Positions 9,507-19,385 are shown, counted from the stretch's first letter. The stretch: 64,000 nt of DNA from Brevibacterium epidermidis NBRC 14811 (GCF_001570805.1 NZ_BCSJ01000011.1:1-64000), one strand, 5' to 3'. A program made the numbers and translations. Notes: a model not told the origin generated them from the letters alone.

Positions 9507-12500
9507 GTGACTCAGGTCTCAATTTCGAACGTTGCAGAAGAGTGGAGGAAGCAGAGGGGACAATCTGCTCCCGAGAACTTCCTCGAAGCCTATTATCCGC
9601 GGTTCGAAACAGGGGCTCACGACCCTGAGGCCTACGCAGCCGCGGCGGCCCGTCACTTCGCACTCGGCACCGAATACGACGGTCAGAAACCGGCGATCGC
9701 CATCTATAATCCGAGCGTCGACTCGCCGGAATTCCGCGACAACCACACGGTCATCGCCATCGTGCTCGCCGACATGCCCCATCTCGTGTCCTCGATCGTC
9801 AGCGACCTCGCCGCGAACGGACGAGCGATCCGCCGCGTCCACCACCCGATCATCACCGTCACCGGAACCGGCCAGGGCGAGAAGATCCTCTCCCCGGCAG
9901 AAGCCCCCGCACTCAGCGCGGACACGGCGAGCATTCCGACGGTCTCCGAAGCCTCTGCCGACAGCGCAGACGGAGCCCCGCAGCAGCAGTCCTGGATCCG
10001 TCTCGAGATCGACCGCATCTCCGAAAGCGACTTCGACGCACTCGAAGAGCGCCTGCGCGGAGTCCTCGACTATGTGGGCGCAGCAGCCCGTGACGCCCAG
10101 GCGATGGCCGCGAAGGCCAAAGACATCGCCGCCGAACTGAGCGCACATGCACCGCGTCCGGAACTGGCCTCTGAAGCCGAATCCGCCGCCGCCCTGCTCA
10201 CCTGGCTCGACGGCCACTTCACCTTCCTCGGCTACCGCGAATACGACTACACTCACGACGCCGAGCACAGCAGCCTCGAACCCATCGAGGACACCTCGAT
10301 GGGCATCTCGTCCCTGCGCCCCCTCGTGAAATCACCGCTGAGCCGGGCGGTCGCCGACAAGGCCCTGGAACCGCATGTGCTGGTGCTGACGAAGGCGAAC
10401 TCCCGCTCCCGCGTCATCCGGTCGTCCTTCATGGACTACATCGGCGTGAAGACATTCGATGCCGACGGTCAGATCGTCGGCGAACGCCGCTTCGTCGGCG
10501 TGTTCAAACCCGAGTTCTACAACGACAGCGTCCTCAACATCCCGGTCATCGACCGGAAGGTCGCGAAGATCCTCTCGGCCAGCGGATTCCCGACCGGATC
10601 CCACTCGGCCAACGAACTGCTCGGAGTCCTGGAGAACTATCCCCGCGAGGACCTCCTGCACGAGGACACCGAAGAGATCTATGACGTCGTCATGGAGATC
10701 GTCGACATGCAGGAACGCCGCGAATCCCGCGTTTTCGTCCGCACCGACCCCTACCAGCGCTTCGTCTCGGTGATCCTCTACCTCCCACGCGACCTGTACA
10801 ACACCGACGCCCGCGTGCGCGTGCAGGAAGTGCTGCGAAAGTTCTACAACGCCGACAGCGTCGACTTCGATGTGCTGCTGAGCGAATCTGCGTTGGCCCG
10901 CATCCACTTCGTGGCCCGCGTCGCCCGAGACTCCGAACTGCCGCAGATCAGCGCCGATGAGGTCGAGGCCCGCATAGTCGGAGCTGTGCGCTCCTGGTCC
11001 GAAGACGTTCACGCGTTCCTCGTTCCCGCCGAAGCCGGCGACACCGGAGCCTCACAGGCCCGGGCCGACCTGTGGTCGAAGGCGTTCCCGCCCAGCTATG
11101 GCGAGTACCACACCCCCGCCGAGGCGGTCGCCGACGTCGGTCGGTTCGAAGCCCTCGAGGCGGGCCACGGTCCGGCTGTCCGGCTCTACCGTCCCGACCA
11201 GAGCACCGACGCCTCCGTCCGTCTCGTCCTCTACCGCAGCGACCGGATCAGCCTGTCCGAGGTCCTGCCCTACCTCACGGCATTCGGTGCCGACGTCGTC
11301 GACGAACGTCCCCACGAACTCGACCTCGCCGACGGAACGCATCGGTACATCTACGACTTCGGACTCAGCTTCTCCGAAGAGCTGGGCGATGACGACTACG
11401 ACCGCATCGCCGAGGCCTTCATGGCCGGCTGGGACGGCAAGAAGGAAGCGGGAGTCTTCGACCGCCTCGTCGTCGCTGGCCTCTCCTGGCAGCATGTGAC
11501 GATCATTCGCGCCCTGGGCAAATACCTGCGCCAGGCAGGCTTCACCTATTCCGACGCCTATGTCGGTGAGGTCTACAGCGACAACCCGCAGATCTCGAAG
11601 CTGCTCGTCGACTACTTCACCGCCAAGTTCGATCCGGACGTCGACGACGCCGGACGCGAAGCGGCGATGACCGAGATCGATGAGTCCATCGAATCCGCAC
11701 TCAGCGAGGTCGCGAGCCTCGACGCGGACCGTGTGCTGCGGTCCTCGCTCGAACTGCTGCGGGCGACGTTGCGCACGAACTACTACATCGACGAATCCGG
11801 TGCGCTGCCCACGGCACTCGTGCTCAAGATCCGACCCGACGAGCTCAGCTTCGTGCCGAAGCCGAAGCCGGCACTCGAGATGTGGGTGTACTCCCCGCAG
11901 GTCGAAGGCGTGCACCTGCGCTTCGGCACCGTCGCACGCGGCGGACTCCGCTGGTCGGATCGTCGCGATGACTTCCGTACCGAGGTCCTCGGCCTCGTCA
12001 AGGCGCAGATGGTCAAGAACGCCCTCATCGTGCCCACCGGCGCAAAGGGCGGGTTCTTCCCCAAGCAGCTGCCGCCGATGAGCGATCGGGACGCCTGGAT
12101 GGCCGCCGGTCAGGCCGCCTACGAGGTGTTCATCGAAAGCATGCTCGAAGTCTCCGACAACCTCACCTACGGCGCCGATGACTCCAGCGTCGTCGTCCAC
12201 CCCGACCGCGTAATCCGTCACGACGGCGACGACTACTATCTCGTCGTCGCCGCTGACAAGGGCACGGCACGGTTCTCCGATGTGGCCAATGCGATCGCCG
12301 AGCGCCGCGGCTTCTGGCTCGGCGACGCCTTCGCTTCGGGCGGATCGGTCGGCTACGACCACAAGGCGATGGCCATCACCTCCCGAGGTGCGTGGAAGTC
12401 CGTCGAACGCCACTTCCGCGAGCTCGGACTCAACACCGCTGCCGAGGACTTCACGGTCGTGGGCATCGGCGATATGAGCGGCGACGTCTTCGGCAACGGC

Positions 12501-14387
12501 ATGCTGCGCAGCGAGCACATCCGCCTGGTCGCCGCCTTTGACCACCGGGACATCTTCCTCGACCCGAACCCCGACGCCGCGCGCAGCTTCGTCGAACGTC
12601 AGCGACTCTTCGACCTGCCGCGCTCGAGCTGGCAGGACTACGACCGGGAACTCATCTCCACCGGCGGCGGAGTCTTCTCCCGGTCGGCGAAGTCGATCGA
12701 CCTCAGCGCAGAGGCCGCCTCGGTGCTCGGAGTCGAACCCGGCAAACGCAGCCCTGCCGACCTCATGTCCGAAATCCTCAAGGCCCCCGTCGACCTCGTC
12801 TACAACGGCGGAATCGGCACCTATATCAAGTCCTCTGCCGAGAGCCACGCCGATGTCGGCGACAAGTCCAACGACGCCATCCGCATCGACGGCGCCGATG
12901 TGCGGGCGCGAGTGATCGGCGAGGGCGGCAACCTCGGTGTGACTCAGTTGGGACGTGTCGAAGCTGCACTGGGCGGCGTCGAGGTCAATACCGATGCCGT
13001 CGACAACTCTGCCGGCGTCGACAGCTCCGACCACGAGGTCAACATCAAACTGCTCCTGCGCACGCTCGTGCATAAGGGCGCCTTTGCCGCCGAGGAGCGG
13101 GAACAGGTTCTGCACTCGTTCACCGACCAGGTCGCTGACCGTGTGCTGGCGAACAACTACTCGCAGAACGTCGTCCTCGGCGAAGCTCGGGCCCAGACCG
13201 AATCGATGTCGGGCACCTACGGCCGGATGCTGAACTACCTGGAGAAGTACGCCGACCTCGACCGGGCGGTCGAATTCCTGCCCAATGCCGACGAACTGGC
13301 CAAGCGTGAGTTCAGCTACTACGTGTCGCCGGAACTCGCCGTGTTGCTGGCGTATGTGAAGATGCACGCCGCCGATGAGGTCCTCGACAGCACCGTGCCG
13401 GACGAGGCGTGGATGCGCCGTGAACTCGTCTCCTACTTCCCGGAGGCCCTGCAGGAGAAGTACGGAGAGCTCATCCCCGAACATCCTCTGCACCGGGAGA
13501 TTGCGACGGCGAAGCTCGTCAACCGGCTCGTCGACCGTGGTGGACTGACCTACATCTACCGGATGTTGGAAGAGACCCCGGCCTCGGTGCCGCAGATCGC
13601 CCGCGTGTTCGTCGTGGTCTCGGAGATCTTCGGACTCGACGACTTCTTCGAAGCGGTGTGTGCACTCGACAATCAGGTGCCGACCGAGGTGCAGGTGAAG
13701 CTGCAGCACGATTATGTGCGCGTCCTCGATCGCTCTTCGCGTTGGCTCGTACAGCAGGCGCCGGACAGCCTCGACGTCGATTCCGGCATCGAGATGTACG
13801 GAAAGGTCGTCGCGGCCCTGCGCTCTCGGGTCCCGGACCTCGTCGACGGCTATGACGCCGAGACCATGCAGGCGAAGGCTCAGAGCTACATCGACGAAGG
13901 TGTGCCCAGCGAACTCGCTTGGCGGTCCGCCGCTCTGCTCGATGAGTTCGTCCTGCTGGACATCACCCAGCTGGCCGCTCGGGCGAATGAATCCGCCGAG
14001 GATGTCGCCGAGGTCTACTACGCCGTGAACGAACGCTTCTCCGGTTCGCAGATCCTCACCCTCATCGGTGATCTCAACCGCAGCGACCGGTGGTCGGCTC
14101 TGGCTCGCGGATCCCTGCGTGACGACTACTACGGCGCGATCCTGTCGGTGACCGGAACGGTCCTGGCCGCCACGGATTCGCCGATCTCCGGAACCCCGGA
14201 CGCGCGGGCGAAGCAGCGGCTGGCCGAATGGCTCGAACGCAACGAGACGGTCGTGGGCCGCGTGCTGGAGACGACGGAGACGATCCTCGGACTCGACTCC
14301 GTCACCCAGGCGCCGCTGTCGGTGCTGCTGCGTTCACTGCGGTCGATGGTCCGTTCCTCCACCTGGGAGAGCGAACACAACGGCTGA
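9507..14387 (+). CDS. gdh: NAD-specific glutamate dehydrogenase, large (180-kDa) type
   Basis: The 1626-aa enzyme oxidises L-glutamate to 2-oxoglutarate and ammonium using NAD. It shows the large-GDH layout: a long N-terminal regulatory region with ACT-like segments, then the catalytic core. The core includes RGGLRWSDRRDDFRTEVLGLVKAQMVKNALIVPTGAKGG, FTVVGIGDMSGDVFGNG and VIGEGGNLG in order. The GTG at 9507 is preferred because AGAGGTGA lies at 9495-9502; the frame stays open to 9450 but without a ribosome site. Length matches the actinobacterial family. A 13-bp hairpin at 14396 follows the stop. Confidence 0.95.
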   Translation: MTQVSISNVAEEWRKQRGQSAPENFLEAYYPRFETGAHDPEAYAAAAARHFALGTEYDGQKPAIAIYNPSVDSPEFRDNHTVIAIVLADMPHLVSSIVSDLAANGRAIRRVHHPIITVTGTGQGEKILSPAEAPALSADTASIPTVSEASADSADGAPQQQSWIRLEIDRISESDFDALEERLRGVLDYVGAAARDAQAMAAKAKDIAAELSAHAPRPELASEAESAAALLTWLDGHFTFLGYREYDYTHDAEHSSLEPIEDTSMGISSLRPLVKSPLSRAVADKALEPHVLVLTKANSRSRVIRSSFMDYIGVKTFDADGQIVGERRFVGVFKPEFYNDSVLNIPVIDRKVAKILSASGFPTGSHSANELLGVLENYPREDLLHEDTEEIYDVVMEIVDMQERRESRVFVRTDPYQRFVSVILYLPRDLYNTDARVRVQEVLRKFYNADSVDFDVLLSESALARIHFVARVARDSELPQISADEVEARIVGAVRSWSEDVHAFLVPAEAGDTGASQARADLWSKAFPPSYGEYHTPAEAVADVGRFEALEAGHGPAVRLYRPDQSTDASVRLVLYRSDRISLSEVLPYLTAFGADVVDERPHELDLADGTHRYIYDFGLSFSEELGDDDYDRIAEAFMAGWDGKKEAGVFDRLVVAGLSWQHVTIIRALGKYLRQAGFTYSDAYVGEVYSDNPQISKLLVDYFTAKFDPDVDDAGREAAMTEIDESIESALSEVASLDADRVLRSSLELLRATLRTNYYIDESGALPTALVLKIRPDELSFVPKPKPALEMWVYSPQVEGVHLRFGTVARGGLRWSDRRDDFRTEVLGLVKAQMVKNALIVPTGAKGGFFPKQLPPMSDRDAWMAAGQAAYEVFIESMLEVSDNLTYGADDSSVVVHPDRVIRHDGDDYYLVVAADKGTARFSDVANAIAERRGFWLGDAFASGGSVGYDHKAMAITSRGAWKSVERHFRELGLNTAAEDFTVVGIGDMSGDVFGNGMLRSEHIRLVAAFDHRDIFLDPNPDAARSFVERQRLFDLPRSSWQDYDRELISTGGGVFSRSAKSIDLSAEAASVLGVEPGKRSPADLMSEILKAPVDLVYNGGIGTYIKSSAESHADVGDKSNDAIRIDGADVRARVIGEGGNLGVTQLGRVEAALGGVEVNTDAVDNSAGVDSSDHEVNIKLLLRTLVHKGAFAAEEREQVLHSFTDQVADRVLANNYSQNVVLGEARAQTESMSGTYGRMLNYLEKYADLDRAVEFLPNADELAKREFSYYVSPELAVLLAYVKMHAADEVLDSTVPDEAWMRRELVSYFPEALQEKYGELIPEHPLHREIATAKLVNRLVDRGGLTYIYRMLEETPASVPQIARVFVVVSEIFGLDDFFEAVCALDNQVPTEVQVKLQHDYVRVLDRSSRWLVQQAPDSLDVDSGIEMYGKVVAALRSRVPDLVDGYDAETMQAKAQSYIDEGVPSELAWRSAALLDEFVLLDITQLAARANESAEDVAEVYYAVNERFSGSQILTLIGDLNRSDRWSALARGSLRDDYYGAILSVTGTVLAATDSPISGTPDARAKQRLAEWLERNETVVGRVLETTETILGLDSVTQAPLSVLLRSLRSMVRSSTWESEHNG

Positions 14388-14395
14388 GGTTGAGT

Positions 14396-14430
14396 CCGAC
14401 TGCGGCCGACCACTGGGCGGCCGCAGTCGG
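14396..14430. terminator. Hairpin after the glutamate dehydrogenase gene
   Basis: A perfect 13-bp inverted repeat (CCGACTGCGGCCG at 14396-14408 and its complement at 14418-14430) begins eight bases after the gdh stop. No T-run follows, as is common in high-GC Actinobacteria. Confidence 0.7.
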
Positions 14431-14607
14431 GCCGGTCGGTCACGACCGATTCTGCGGTTGTGGCTGGAAGGCCAGTTATTACCGGTCGGACGAGCCGCCT
14501 CGGCGCGTGCAATCGCACACCGATTAAGTGGTAGCGTCTGAACATCGACATCTCAGCAGATCCGCCGTCAACGCGGGTCTGCTGATCTCACCTGGGAGGA
14601 ATGTATC

Positions 14608-16122
14608 GTGCTCAACGAACTGCTGGCGGCCGAGGGCCTCACGGATGAGTCAGACGTCGAACACATCCATCTGCTCGTCGGGGACTGGCAGCTGCTGGCC
14701 GATCTCTCCTTCGCCGACCTCGTGCTGTGGGTGCCGTCGCTCAGCGGTGCCTATACGGTGCTGGCGCATGCCCGATCGACGACCGGGGCAACGCTGTTCA
14801 ATCGGGACCTGATCGGAGCCCGCGCGACCGGCCTGGAGAAGGAGCTGCTCGACCAGGCCAGCAGCACCCGCAGCTATGTCACCCACGTCGCCGCGGCCAA
14901 GGAGATGGGGATCAGCGCCGGATCCTCCGATGTCGACATCCTCGCCGAGGCGGTGCCGATCATCCGTCGTGGTGAAGCCATCGCGCTCGTCGCCCGATAC
15001 TCGGAAGAGGTCCGCCGCAGAGGCTCGTCCCGATTGGAGAAGTACTACCGGGAAACGGCGATGGCCCTGATGCAGATGATCGTGCAGGGAACATTCCCCG
15101 ACCGCGATGCCCCGTCCGGGGCCCGCCACGGCGAACCCCGGGTCGGAGACGGCATCTTCATCCTCGACCGCGATTCGCACGTGCAGTACGCTTCCCCGAA
15201 TGCCGTATCGCTGATGCATCGGCTCGGGTTCGGCGGAGAGATCGAAGGCAGCTACCTCTCCGAGGTGGTGTCGAGTCTCAGTGCGGAGCTGCGTCAGGTC
15301 GACGAGACACTCCCGCTCGTGCTCACCGGTCGCGCCCCATGGCGGACCGAACTCGAAGTCGGACGCACGAGTGTGTCCCTGCGTGCGATTCCGCTGACGG
15401 ACGAAGGGGAGCGGATCGGAGCGATCGTCCTCGCCCGTGACGTCTCCGAGATCCGCCGCCGCAAACGAGAGCTGCTCTCCCGCGACGCGATGATCAAAGA
15501 GATGCACCACAGGGTGAAGAACAACCTGCAGACAGTGTCCGCACTGCTGCGTCTGCAGACCCGCCGCATCGACAGCCCCGACGCCAAGAGCGCGCTGACC
15601 GAGGCGATGCGACGCGTGTCGATCATTGCCGTGGTCCATGACGTGCTCAGCCAAGGCGTCGAATCAGAAGTCGACTTCGACGAAGTCGTCGACAAAGGGC
15701 TGCGTCTGACACCCGAGCTCACCAGTCCTCTGGTGCACATCGAACTCAAACGGCAGGGGAGCTTCGGCACCATCTCCTCAGCCGATGCCACTTCCTTGGC
15801 CCTGGCCATCACGGAGCTGATCACGAACGCGATCGAACACGGATTCCCCACGGAGAACCTCGAGAACCTGGAGCCAGGGGAGACACTCAACGGCCATGTG
15901 TGGGTGACTCCGGAGCGCAACGGCGACCGACTGACCGTGACGATCGCCGATGACGGCATCGGGATGGGGGAGACACAGAATCCGGGCAACGGTCTGGGCA
16001 CGCAGATCGTACGTACCCTGGTCTCGGCCGACCTGGCCGGTTCGATCCAGTGGCAGGCGCGGGAAGGCGGCGGAACCGTAGCCATCCTCGACGTGCCGCT
16101 GCGCCCGGACTCCTACGACTGA
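14608..16122 (+). CDS. pdtaS: PdtaS-like two-component sensor histidine kinase
   Basis: The 504-aa cytosolic kinase has an N-terminal GAF-like domain, a PAS domain (GDGIFILDRDSHVQYASPNAVSLMHRLG) and a HisKA_2 domain (MHHRVKNNLQTVSALLRLQ). The HATPase_c domain carries N (ELITNAIEHG) and G (IADDGIGMG, GNGLGTQIV) boxes. The likely phosphorylated histidine is H301. In mycobacteria PdtaS phosphorylates the ANTAR antiterminator PdtaR and sits beside whiB1, as it does here. The GTG at 14608 follows CTGGGAGGAA. No membrane segment is present. The partner regulator is not in the window. Confidence 0.93.
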   Translation: MLNELLAAEGLTDESDVEHIHLLVGDWQLLADLSFADLVLWVPSLSGAYTVLAHARSTTGATLFNRDLIGARATGLEKELLDQASSTRSYVTHVAAAKEMGISAGSSDVDILAEAVPIIRRGEAIALVARYSEEVRRRGSSRLEKYYRETAMALMQMIVQGTFPDRDAPSGARHGEPRVGDGIFILDRDSHVQYASPNAVSLMHRLGFGGEIEGSYLSEVVSSLSAELRQVDETLPLVLTGRAPWRTELEVGRTSVSLRAIPLTDEGERIGAIVLARDVSEIRRRKRELLSRDAMIKEMHHRVKNNLQTVSALLRLQTRRIDSPDAKSALTEAMRRVSIIAVVHDVLSQGVESEVDFDEVVDKGLRLTPELTSPLVHIELKRQGSFGTISSADATSLALAITELITNAIEHGFPTENLENLEPGETLNGHVWVTPERNGDRLTVTIADDGIGMGETQNPGNGLGTQIVRTLVSADLAGSIQWQAREGGGTVAILDVPLRPDSYD

Positions 16123-16137
16123 GCCGCGCACGATTGA

Positions 16138-16174
16138 GTGTGCCCGACTTCGGCCGACACCGAGCCGGGCACAC
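16138..16174. terminator. First of two tandem hairpins between pdtaS and whiB1
   Basis: GTGTGCCCG (16138-16146) pairs perfectly with CGGGCACAC (16166-16174), starting 15 bases after the pdtaS stop. It is followed 11 bases later by a second, longer hairpin. Confidence 0.6.
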
Positions 16175-16185
16175 GACTAGGCAAA

Positions 16186-16243
16186 CGACTGAGTCCCTTG
16201 TTCCGAAGACGATCATTCGCCGTCGGGACAAGGGACTCAGTCG
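16186..16243. terminator. Long bidirectional terminator between pdtaS and whiB1
   Basis: A perfect 16-bp stem (CGACTGAGTCCCTTGT at 16186-16201, complement at 16228-16243) encloses a loop with a further GACG/CGTC pairing. It lies between convergent genes and is symmetric, so it probably ends transcription from both sides. Confidence 0.75.
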
Positions 16244-16308
16244 TATTGCTCGATGATTCAGATATAGCTGCGGCAGTTCAGGGGACTGCCTCCCCGTTTG
16301 TCAGCTGT

Positions 16309-16557
16309 TCAGCCGGCGCGGCGAGCGCGAGCTGCACGACGCTTGAGAGCGCGGCGCTCGTCCTCACTCAGACCGCCCCAGACTCCCGCATCCTGACCGG
16401 ATTCGAGGGCCCACTGAAGGCAGGTCTCTGCGACTTCACAACGGCGACAGACAGTCTTTGCTTCCTCAATCTGGAGCAGCGCGGGTCCGGTGTTGCCGAT
16501 CGGGAAGAAGAGCTCCGGATCCTCATTGAGGCATGCTGCACGGTGTCGCCAATCCAT
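16309..16557 (-). CDS. whiB1: WhiB1-type iron-sulfur transcription factor
   Basis: The 82-aa protein has the four WhiB cysteines C9, C37, C40 and C46 (spacing C-x27-C-x2-C-x5-C), which hold a 4Fe-4S cluster. These are followed by the GVWGG turn and a basic C-terminal tail (RRALKRRAARARRAG). Length and sequence fit WhiB1, the essential nitric-oxide-sensitive member that partners with the primary sigma factor. It converges with pdtaS, as in mycobacteria. The long upstream region (about 280 bp to the next gene) suggests complex promoter control. Confidence 0.93.
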   Translation of the reverse strand: MDWRHRAACLNEDPELFFPIGNTGPALLQIEEAKTVCRRCEVAETCLQWALESGQDAGVWGGLSEDERRALKRRAARARRAG

Positions 16558-16669
16558 GGTGACCTTTCGACGAATTCAGTGAACGCGGTTGATCACGCCC
16601 GAATTCCGGGCGTGCAACTCTCACAGTCAAGGTTCACATAACGCAATTGGGCGCACAAGGGTCCAGCAG

Positions 16670-16685
16670 TGTGAAATTTCTGACA
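16670..16685. promoter_or_regulatory. Possible CRP-like site upstream of whiB1
   Basis: TGTGAAATTTCTGACA resembles the CRP consensus TGTGA-N6-TCACA with one mismatch. It lies about 115 bp upstream of the whiB1 start. Mycobacterial whiB1 is known to be CRP-controlled, which makes the match worth noting, but a single imperfect site is weak evidence. Confidence 0.25.
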
Positions 16686-16840
16686 AGAATTTTCCCCATT
16701 GTCCTGCTACAGGGGCGATCGTGCAAATCGGTCCGCTATTCGTCTTTTCGGGTCTGATCGGGCGTCTCCGCCTAGACTGTCAGGCACATGCAGACAGCAG
16801 GTGAATGCACACGGACATCTCGTGAACCAATGGAGGACTC

Positions 16841-17392
16841 ATGACCAACGATCTCGCCCAACCCCGCATCGTCTCCGTCGGCGGCCACACACCGCAGATC
16901 GATCCGGGGGCGTTCGTCGCAGCCGGTGCCACCCTCGTCGGTGACGTCCATGTGAAGAAGGGCGCGAGCGTCTTCTACGGCTGTGTTCTGCGCGCCGAGG
17001 CAGCCCCGATCACGATCGGTGAGGACTCGAACGTGCAGGACAACACCGTCATGCACACCGACGCCGGCAAACCCGTCGTCATCGGCGCCCGAGTCTCAAT
17101 CGGCCACCAGGCGCTCGTCCATGGTGCCGTCGTCGACGACGATGTGCTCATCGGCATGCACTCGACAGTGCTCAACGATGCCCATATCGGCAGCGAATCA
17201 CTCATCGCCGCAGGCGCCGTCGTCCTCGAAGACACGGAGATCCCCGCCCGGTCCCTGGTCGCCGGTGTCCCCGCGAAGGTGCGCAGGGAGATGACCGACG
17301 AAGGAGTGGAGAAGGTCCGGCAGAACGCACAGTCCTATGTGCACCTGTCGACCCTGCACAAGGACACCGCCGAGGTGGTCGACCCGAGCTGA
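16841..17392 (+). CDS. Gamma-carbonic anhydrase family protein
   Basis: The 183-aa protein is a left-handed beta-helix hexapeptide-repeat protein (GAFVAAGATLVGDVHVKKGASVFYGCVLRAE...). The three metal-ligand histidines are present in DNTVMHTD and IGHQALVHGAV, as in gamma-carbonic anhydrases and the PaaY/YrdA group. A C-terminal helix follows the coil. Enzymatic carbonic anhydrase activity in this subgroup is variable, so the name denotes family only. It is transcribed away from whiB1 and ends 105 bp before the quinone dehydrogenase gene. Confidence 0.88.
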   Translation: MTNDLAQPRIVSVGGHTPQIDPGAFVAAGATLVGDVHVKKGASVFYGCVLRAEAAPITIGEDSNVQDNTVMHTDAGKPVVIGARVSIGHQALVHGAVVDDDVLIGMHSTVLNDAHIGSESLIAAGAVVLEDTEIPARSLVAGVPAKVRREMTDEGVEKVRQNAQSYVHLSTLHKDTAEVVDPS

Positions 17393-17497
17393 TCGGACAG
17401 AGCTGATCAGACCGGCGCCGAACTGATCCCGAAGATGTCTTTGCTGATCCCGAGGGTGTCGTTCGCAAGCAACGTGGGGATTTGAGACAATCACAGT

Positions 17498-18922
17498 GTG
17501 AACACTGAATTTGAATCCACTGCAGATCGCGTCGTCATCATCGGCGGCGGCCCCGGCGGCTACGAAGCTGCGCTCGTCGCGGCTCAGCTCGGTGCCGATG
17601 TCATGCTCATCGAGCAGAATCGGTGTGGTGGTTCCGCCGTGCTCACCGATGTCGTGCCGTCGAAGTCGCTCATCGCCACCGCTGAGATGATGGATGAGAT
17701 CGAGCGCTCCGGCGGGCTCGGTATCCGGATCGAGGACGCCGCGGACACCGAAGCCGATACGCGCCGAGTCACCGCCGACCTTGAAGCGGTCAACAAGCGT
17801 ATCCTCTCGCTCGCCGACGCTCAGGCCAACGACATCTACGAAGGCCTCATCCGCGCCGGCGTGAAAGCTATCCAGGGCAAGGCGACCCTGGCCGGACGCG
17901 ACCAGGTCCACGTCGTCGAAGCCGGCGGCACCGAATACACACTCGAGGCCTCGACGATCCTCCTCTCCGTCGGTGCCCATCCGCGCGAGCTGCCGACTGC
18001 GCAGCCCGACGGTGAGCGCATCCTCACCTGGACCCAGCTCTACGACCTCGACGAACTGCCCGAACACCTCATCGTCGTCGGCTCCGGTGTCACCGGTGCC
18101 GAGTTCGCTTCGGCCTACCGCGCCCTGGGCACCGAGGTGACCCTCGTATCCTCGCGTGAGAAGGTCCTGCCCGGTCAGGACGAGGACGCAGCCGATGTGC
18201 TCGAATTCGTCTTCCGCAACAAGGGCATGAACGTCCTCTCCCGCTCCCGCGCCGCCTCGGTGACCCGCACCGACGACGGGGTCGAAGTGGTGCTCGCAGA
18301 CGGCCGCAAGGTGAACGGATCCCACTGCCTCATGGCCGTAGGTTCGATTCCTAACACCGAAGGCCTCGGCCTGGAGACGGCCGGTGTGCGGGTCAGCGAA
18401 TCCGGACACATCGCCGTCGACGGGGTCTCGCGGACCTCACGCGCCGGAATCTATGCAGCCGGTGACTGCACCGGCGTGCTGCCGCTGGCCTCCGTGGCAG
18501 CGATGCAGGGCCGAATCGCCATGAACCACGCACTCGGCGACGCCGTGCAGCCGCTCAAGCTGCGCAACGTCGCATCGAACGTGTTCACCGCACCCGAGAT
18601 CGCGACCGTCGGCTTCACCCAGCAGAACTACCGCGAGAACCCGACGGACATCGACACCGTGATGCTGCCGCTGGACACGAACCCGCGCGCCAAGATGCTC
18701 GGCATCGAGGACGGCTTCGTCAAGATCTTCGCCCGCCGCGGATCCGGCTCCATCCTCGGCGGCGTCGTCGTCGGCCCCCGCGCCAGCGAGCTCATCCTGC
18801 CGATCACCATGGCCGTGGAGAACCGGCTCACGGTCGATCAGCTCTCCGCCTCCTTCGTCGTCTACCCCTCGGTGAGCGGTTCGCTGACCGAAGCGGCACG
18901 GAAGCTCCACCGCCACCTCTGA
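17498..18922 (+). CDS. NAD(P)H-quinone dehydrogenase, LpdA-like flavoprotein disulfide reductase
   Basis: The 474-aa protein has an N-terminal FAD dinucleotide site (VVIIGGGPGGYEAALVAAQLGA), a central NAD(P) site (LIVVGSGVTGAEFASAYRALG), the FAD-binding GIYAAGDCTGVLPLAS motif and a C-terminal dimerisation domain. The usual CxxxxC redox disulfide is missing: the segment reads NRCGGSAVLTDVVPSKS, with only one cysteine. This is the feature of the Rv3303c (LpdA) type, which reduces quinones rather than lipoamide. A GTG start at 17498 is used. A weak terminator follows at 18932. Confidence 0.88.
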   Translation: MNTEFESTADRVVIIGGGPGGYEAALVAAQLGADVMLIEQNRCGGSAVLTDVVPSKSLIATAEMMDEIERSGGLGIRIEDAADTEADTRRVTADLEAVNKRILSLADAQANDIYEGLIRAGVKAIQGKATLAGRDQVHVVEAGGTEYTLEASTILLSVGAHPRELPTAQPDGERILTWTQLYDLDELPEHLIVVGSGVTGAEFASAYRALGTEVTLVSSREKVLPGQDEDAADVLEFVFRNKGMNVLSRSRAASVTRTDDGVEVVLADGRKVNGSHCLMAVGSIPNTEGLGLETAGVRVSESGHIAVDGVSRTSRAGIYAAGDCTGVLPLASVAAMQGRIAMNHALGDAVQPLKLRNVASNVFTAPEIATVGFTQQNYRENPTDIDTVMLPLDTNPRAKMLGIEDGFVKIFARRGSGSILGGVVVGPRASELILPITMAVENRLTVDQLSASFVVYPSVSGSLTEAARKLHRHL

Positions 18923-18931
18923 TCTCGGCGA

Positions 18932-18954
18932 TTCTGCAACCGCAGAAAGTTTTT
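18932..18954 (+). terminator. Small intrinsic terminator
   Basis: TTCTGC/GCAGAA (18932-18937, 18942-18947) with a 4-nt loop is followed by a run of five T (18950-18954). It lies ten bases after the quinone dehydrogenase stop. Confidence 0.55.
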
Positions 18955-19043
18955 CTCCGCAGCTGTCGATCTCGTCACTCCTCGACCGTCATCATGGTGT
19001 CAGGCCGCCCGGCATGACATGAGGAACGACGAAGGAGAACGAC

Positions 19044-19385
19044 ATGAAGTACGCACTTCTGCTCATGGGACGCACACAGGATCCTGACTGCGGTGAGGAC
19101 GGCGGCGCGGATCCAACCGAGTTCATGGCATTCGACAAGGAGATCAACGAGGCGGGAGTCGTCGTCGGCGGCTTCGCCCTCGAAGGGCCCGAACTCGGGG
19201 TCCGGGTCAGTGGATCCGGAGGCGAATCGCTGGTCACCTCGGGCCCGTTCGCCGAATCGAACGAGTTCGTCGGCGGCAGCTACGTCATCGAGGTCGCCGA
19301 CATCGACGAGGCGATCGCCTGGGCGAAGAAGAGCCCCGCAGCGAAAGCCGGACACATCGAGATCCGTCCGGTGGCCGACTACTGA
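19044..19385 (+). CDS. YciI/DGPF-domain protein
   Basis: The 113-aa protein starts MKYALLLMG and carries SLVTSGPFAESNEFVGGSYVIEVADIDEAIAWAKK, the DGPF-type YciI-related domain. AAGGAGAA precedes the ATG. Its TGA overlaps the ATG of the sigma factor gene (TGATG at 19383-19387). DGPF proteins are the standard partners of ECF42 sigma factors, where they are both regulators and targets; that role is inferred here from the pairing. Confidence 0.88.
   Translation: MKYALLLMGRTQDPDCGEDGGADPTEFMAFDKEINEAGVVVGGFALEGPELGVRVSGSGGESLVTSGPFAESNEFVGGSYVIEVADIDEAIAWAKKSPAAKAGHIEIRPVADY

Noticed and set aside
11052..13709. 885-codon open frame antisense to the glutamate dehydrogenase gene
   Set aside because: It mirrors the high-GC third-position bias of gdh; the translation is rich in Val/Asp/Gly/His/Arg with no domain, and gdh is an unambiguous full-length enzyme.
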